64,000 nucleotides of DNA from HGM04593 sp045631905 (lineage in GTDB: Bacteria > Bacteroidota > Bacteroidia > Bacteroidales > Bacteroidaceae): positions 1-64,000 of the forward strand of contig JAZQVO010000003.1 of NCBI GenBank assembly GCA_045631905.1. Direction: 5' to 3'. Shown here piece after piece: positions 60,104 through 64,000 of the stretch. Position 1 is the stretch's first letter. Each line of letters opens with the position of its first letter. The notes under the pieces are model-generated. The model saw nothing but the letters and a program-made list of their open reading frames with translations. It did no database searches and was not told where the DNA came from. The translations under genes were made by a program, and so were the position numbers.

Positions 60104-63100
60104 TTACTCTGCGATGAACTTTTGTTTGTTCTTTATGTAAACGTGTCCTTTTATGGTGCTGTTTACCTTGCGTCCCATGAGGTCGTAAACTATGTTGTCG
60201 CCCTCTTTCGTGTCGGCTGTGGTCTCCTCGATGCCTGTGGGAACTTCGCCAAAGAAGATGCTTACTCGGTCTTTTGCTCCGCTTGGTATTCTGTAAACAT
60301 TGTTGTTAATCTTTTCGGGTGTAACAACAGTGTTATTAACATAGATTGTGGCATTCTCTATGCCGGGGTAGTTTACAAAGAGAGGTTGTCCCTGGTTGTT
60401 GTCGATGACAATCTCTGTTGCCTTGCTGTTCTCCCACTTTGTGCTTACGGTAAAGTCGCCGACAGCTTTCAAACCATTAATCTCGCCTGCGGGCCATGCT
60501 GTGGGCAACGCAGGAAGAATCTGCAATGTGTCGGAGTGGCTCTGCAACAGCATCTCGGCGATACCTGAGCATGCACCGAAGTTTCCATCGATCTGGAAGG
60601 GTGCGTGTGAGTCGTATAGGTTGTAGTAGATACCTCCTGCATACTGGTTTGTACCGTATGAGGTTGAGTGTTTCAATGCTTTTTTGAGGATTGTGTGTGA
60701 GCGGTCGCCCATCAATGCGCGTGCCCACAAGTTAATCTTCCAGCCCATAGACCAACCTGTCGATTCGTCGCCACGCAACTTCATCGAGTTAATTGCGGGC
60801 TCAAAGAACTTGCTGCTGGGTGTAATCTGCCCGAAGGGGTAGAGTGCCATCAAATGTGACATGTGACGGTGCCCTCTGTCGTTCGAGGCAGTGAACTTGT
60901 TGTACTTCCACTCGCGGATAATTTTGCTACCTGTGGAAACGCCGTTATATGTTGCTCCCCAGTCGCCTGTGTAGCTTTCTGTGGCTATACCTTTGTCCAT
61001 CTTGGCAAAGCGGTCGGTTATGAGGGCGTAATCCTCGGCGGTGATAACGCCTGCCTCAACGCCACCCAGTATATCGGCGGCTTTGATGGTGTTGTCGAGG
61101 ACCTCCCACACAATTTGTTGTGCGTGTGCTACACCGTCCTCGCTACCGGGGCCGTGCTCGGGAGAGTACTCGTTGGGGCACTCGTATGTGCCGTCGGTTG
61201 CAAGCTCCATGCGGTCGGCCCAGAATTGTGCGGCTCCGAGCATTGCGGGGAATGCTCTTTTGAGGTATTCTTTGTCGAGTGTGTAGCGATAGTGTTGCCA
61301 CAAGTGTGTGCCGTACCATGCGTTGGCAATAACGTAGTTGGGTGCAAAACCGCTGATGCCACCAAAGATGTTGTTCTCGGTCAAGCAGGTCCAGCCACGT
61401 GTCTCGCCGGCGATGGTTGCTCGGTTCTGCCACTCGGGCTGTGCGGCCTCGTTAATTATGTAGTTGAGGAAGGGCACGTGCATCTCGCTCAGGTTGGTGG
61501 GCTCTACGGGCCAGTAGTTCATCTGTACGTTGATGTTGGCGTGAATATCGCTGTGCCAGGGAGCGTTGGAGCTGTTGTTCCATATACCTTGGAGGTTGTT
61601 GGGGAGGTCTACTCCGCGTGACGATGATATTGAGAGGTAGCGACCAAAGTGGAAGTATAGTTGCTCCAGCATGAGGTTGCCCTCCATGGTGCCTGCGTTG
61701 TATGCATCTACCATCTCGTTTGTGGGCATTATGTTTTCGGTGCCGGCTATGTTGAAGGATACTCGCTTGTAGTACTGCTGGTAGTCGGCAATGTGTTTGC
61801 TTAACAGGGCTTTCCAGCTTTGTGATGCTACGCTTTCGGCACGTGTGGCGGCGTCGTCGAGTAGAACGGCTTTACGGCCCGATACGTGTGATACCTGGTC
61901 AGCTACGAAGTCGGTAATACCAACAAGAACCACCATTACCGAGTTGGCTTTTTCAACCAAAATGCCCTTGTCGGTGGTTGTCATTTTACCGCCTTCGGGG
62001 ATAACTTGCAAGTGTGCTGCGTAGCTCACTGTCTGCAAAGAACCGCTGAACATGGCGCAACCATCTTTGTACGATGTTTTTGCAACTATGCCAGGCTCGC
62101 CACTCTTCATGGTAAAGCGTAGGCTTATTTTGCCCTCCTCGCTTGCCTCGTAGCGTGCTATGACGGCTTTGTCGGGGTAGCTGGCGATGTAATGACGTTT
62201 GTATGTTACGCTCTTATCGCTGTTCTTGTAGCATACGGTTCCTTTGGCCTCTTCGAGGTCGAGCTGGCGATAGTAGTCTGTTGCTCCTGTTGTTTCGTCG
62301 TAGCCTAACTCGTAGCTCATATCCTCGATGAATACGCTACCAAAGTTCTCGTAGATACCATACTGAGAGGGACCACCGCTCCACAGGGTTTTTTCGTTGA
62401 ACTGAATCTCGTCGCGCTGTATACCGCCGAAGAGCGATGCACCAAATTGTCCGTTACCTATGGGGAGCGAGTACTCCATCCATTTGTTCGACACGCCTGT
62501 CAGTGTTGCAGGCTTGGTATACCACAATGTGTGTTTGTTTTTGGGTGTGTAGTTCTCTATACCTGTAACGTATACATCGTCGTAGTTGGCTTTTATATCG
62601 TCGGTTGTGAGTATCTCAACGGGGTAGTATCCGCTCCTTAATGAGCTCTGCATTGTCATACCGCCTATCTTGCCGTTTAATGCAAAGTTTCCTCTCAGCT
62701 TGTTCTTTTTGAGTGAAGCGTCGGCCGAGTGTATCTCCCATTTGTAGGCGAGGCTGTTGTACGATGTGGCTACAAGTTTCCAGCCGGCCTCATATTCTGC
62801 ATCGCTCAACCAAACTGAGTCGTTGGCAACGGTGAGGTACTGGCCGTTTTTGTTCTGTATCTGGAAGCTCTCCTCTGTTCCGATAAATTTCCAAAGGGCC
62901 TCCTCTTTTATCGCGGGATTGACAAGAGAGGGGTGTCCTGCTGTCAGCTTGCTCGACATAAACATTTTAGCGGTCAGGTAGTTTATTATGTACCAGTTTT
63001 CCTCCTCGGCGGTGCTGAACGCGGGCATGGTGGGGGTTGTAGAGCAGATGGTCAAGGGGTTGTTGGCGTCGCCGGCGTTCCACTCGCATATGGTTACACC

Positions 63101-63922
63101 CACCTTTGTGCCACCGTTTTGGTTCATGCTCTTCTCTTGTCCCACTCGTTTAATCTCGTATGTTCCGGGGTAGGTTGCGTTTCCGGTTTTCACAAGCTTC
63201 AGGGCTGTTTTTTCTGTTGCCGATGTCTTGAAAACGTCCTCGTCGAAATATACATAGTTGCCATTGTGGCTCTTCATGTAGAACATGTTTGCGCTACCGA
63301 TGAATATCCATTGATTTGCGTTGTCGATACCTAGTTTGGCTGTTGTTATGTTGGTGTCGCTACCGTTGTCTTGCAACACGTTACCACCGTTGGCAAACTG
63401 TACATAGTGGTATCTGGGGCTGTCCTCGTAGCTGAATATGTCAAATTCGGGCTTGGGCATCTCTGTTACAAACGAGATGGGGTTGTTTACGTCACCTGCT
63501 GTCCACTCGCCAAGCTCTCGTCCTGTGCCTGCGCCACCAAACTGGTTCATACTGCTCGAGGAGGTTGTGCGTTGAATTTCAAAGTAGCCGTTGTAGTTGG
63601 GGCTGCTAATAAGCTTCAGCTGTGTTTTGTTTGTGGCACTTGCTGTGAAACGGCTTCCTGTGAAGTAGGCGTAGTTGCCCCAGCGGTTTTTCAGGTAAAA
63701 ATTGCTTGAATTTCCAATAAGTGCCCATTGGTTGGGGCTTTCGCTTGCTTGCATGGTTTTCAGGTTGTTGCCAGCGCCTTGGTCTCCCAAAATGGCACCA
63801 CCTGTCTTGAACTGTATGTAATACCATACAGGTGCCTCCTCGGTCGAGAAGGTCGGCGATTGTGCGTTGATGGCTGTAAACGCAAAAATCGCTGCTAATA
63901 ACAAGTAAAATCTTTTAAGCAT
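60104..63922 (-). CDS. GH95-like glycosidase with three N-terminal beta-trefoil-like modules and a T9SS-like tail
   Basis: 1272 residues. The signal peptide ends FTAINAQ. Three related modules (about 28-150, 165-290, 305-440) share FYLKN..GNYAYF or FYMKSHNGNYVYF. The GH95 domain (about 465-1190) starts WMEYSLPIGNGQFGASLFGG and has GIWNNSSNAPWHSD, NEYSPEHGPGSEDG (candidate catalytic Glu), GHRHMSHLMALYPFG and DGNFGACSGIAEML (candidate catalytic Asp). GH95 enzymes release alpha-1,2-fucose or alpha-L-galactose. The end (IVYDLMGRKV then HVYIKNKQKFIAE) resembles a T9SS type A sorting tail. Alone in its unit. Confidence 0.88.
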   Translation of the reverse strand: MLKRFYLLLAAIFAFTAINAQSPTFSTEEAPVWYYIQFKTGGAILGDQGAGNNLKTMQASESPNQWALIGNSSNFYLKNRWGNYAYFTGSRFTASATNKTQLKLISSPNYNGYFEIQRTTSSSSMNQFGGAGTGRELGEWTAGDVNNPISFVTEMPKPEFDIFSYEDSPRYHYVQFANGGNVLQDNGSDTNITTAKLGIDNANQWIFIGSANMFYMKSHNGNYVYFDEDVFKTSATEKTALKLVKTGNATYPGTYEIKRVGQEKSMNQNGGTKVGVTICEWNAGDANNPLTICSTTPTMPAFSTAEEENWYIINYLTAKMFMSSKLTAGHPSLVNPAIKEEALWKFIGTEESFQIQNKNGQYLTVANDSVWLSDAEYEAGWKLVATSYNSLAYKWEIHSADASLKKNKLRGNFALNGKIGGMTMQSSLRSGYYPVEILTTDDIKANYDDVYVTGIENYTPKNKHTLWYTKPATLTGVSNKWMEYSLPIGNGQFGASLFGGIQRDEIQFNEKTLWSGGPSQYGIYENFGSVFIEDMSYELGYDETTGATDYYRQLDLEEAKGTVCYKNSDKSVTYKRHYIASYPDKAVIARYEASEEGKISLRFTMKSGEPGIVAKTSYKDGCAMFSGSLQTVSYAAHLQVIPEGGKMTTTDKGILVEKANSVMVVLVGITDFVADQVSHVSGRKAVLLDDAATRAESVASQSWKALLSKHIADYQQYYKRVSFNIAGTENIMPTNEMVDAYNAGTMEGNLMLEQLYFHFGRYLSISSSRGVDLPNNLQGIWNNSSNAPWHSDIHANINVQMNYWPVEPTNLSEMHVPFLNYIINEAAQPEWQNRATIAGETRGWTCLTENNIFGGISGFAPNYVIANAWYGTHLWQHYRYTLDKEYLKRAFPAMLGAAQFWADRMELATDGTYECPNEYSPEHGPGSEDGVAHAQQIVWEVLDNTIKAADILGGVEAGVITAEDYALITDRFAKMDKGIATESYTGDWGATYNGVSTGSKIIREWKYNKFTASNDRGHRHMSHLMALYPFGQITPSSKFFEPAINSMKLRGDESTGWSMGWKINLWARALMGDRSHTILKKALKHSTSYGTNQYAGGIYYNLYDSHAPFQIDGNFGACSGIAEMLLQSHSDTLQILPALPTAWPAGEINGLKAVGDFTVSTKWENSKATEIVIDNNQGQPLFVNYPGIENATIYVNNTVVTPEKINNNVYRIPSGAKDRVSIFFGEVPTGIEETTADTKEGDNIVYDLMGRKVNSTIKGHVYIKNKQKFIAE

Positions 63923-64000
63923 GTTGTTGATATTTAGTTAGTTAATATTTTTCTTTTCTTTCTTGCGTGCGCTGGCTTGCAAAGTACCTGTTTATGCTGT

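Overview
The window looks like chromosomal DNA of a Bacteroidales bacterium (phylum Bacteroidota). It has a SusC/SusD outer-membrane importer operon, many lipoproteins with a short lipobox, several promoters of the Bacteroidota type (TTTG, about 19-21 bases, then TAnnTTTG or TATCTTCG), and four genes of the type IX secretion system (porU, porV, porG, porT). Together these suggest a T9SS-bearing, probably gut or oral, anaerobe. Rubrerythrin, a flavodiiron protein, a 2[4Fe-4S] ferredoxin and Rex fit an anaerobe. The genus cannot be decided from sequence reading alone.

Layout. 1-98: the tail of an unidentified gene. 685-2283: a secreted Ig-like repeat protein. 2566-15183 (minus strand): an eight-gene operon running from a perfect promoter match to a bidirectional terminator. 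It encodes an orphan TlpA-type N-domain protein, SusC, SusD, a DUF4843 lipoprotein, a PKD-like lipoprotein and three TlpA/DUF4369 thioredoxin paralogues, the last of which has lost one active-site cysteine. 15.7-18.1 kb: an accessory patch next to tRNA-Leu(UAA) with an integrase remnant, an amber-interrupted small ORF, a pair of overlapping tiny genes and a winged-helix Fic protein with four operator-like repeats over its promoter. 18.4-21.9 kb (minus): a Rieske-like lipoprotein, argH, an SRPBCC protein, pyrE and yciH.

22.0-29.6 kb (plus): rex, an FAH-family hydrolase, porU, porV, ispF and a metallophosphoesterase whose 5' end looks frameshifted. 29.7-39.0 kb (plus): ribD, then an envelope-biogenesis run of a DUF6242 lipoprotein, porG, uppS, bamA, three OmpH/Skp genes and murI. 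39.0-41.3 kb (minus): a LolC/E-type permease, rbfA and an O-methyltransferase. 41.4-48.3 kb (plus): xerD, a TPR/OmpA-like lipoprotein, dprA, hflX and class I fumarase. 48.5-49.5 kb: rubrerythrin, a 30-residue membrane miniprotein and ferredoxin. 49.6-52.6 kb: porT, then a tryptophan attenuator (18-residue leader with three Trp codons in a row, antiterminator and terminator) in front of trpB, and a YqiA-like esterase. 52.7-58.6 kb: a TonB-dependent receptor, an internally duplicated lipoprotein, a DUF4091 glycosidase-like protein and a flavodiiron protein. 58.7-63.9 kb (minus): an MscS-type channel and a large GH95-like glycosidase.

The most notable items are the trp attenuator (the antiterminator arm overlaps the leader stop codon), the Fic protein with Gln at the catalytic His position and an operator array, the redox-rich SusCD operon, and the small-gene pair that splits a zinc ribbon around a glycine zipper. 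All assignments come from reading motifs and gene order; no search was run.
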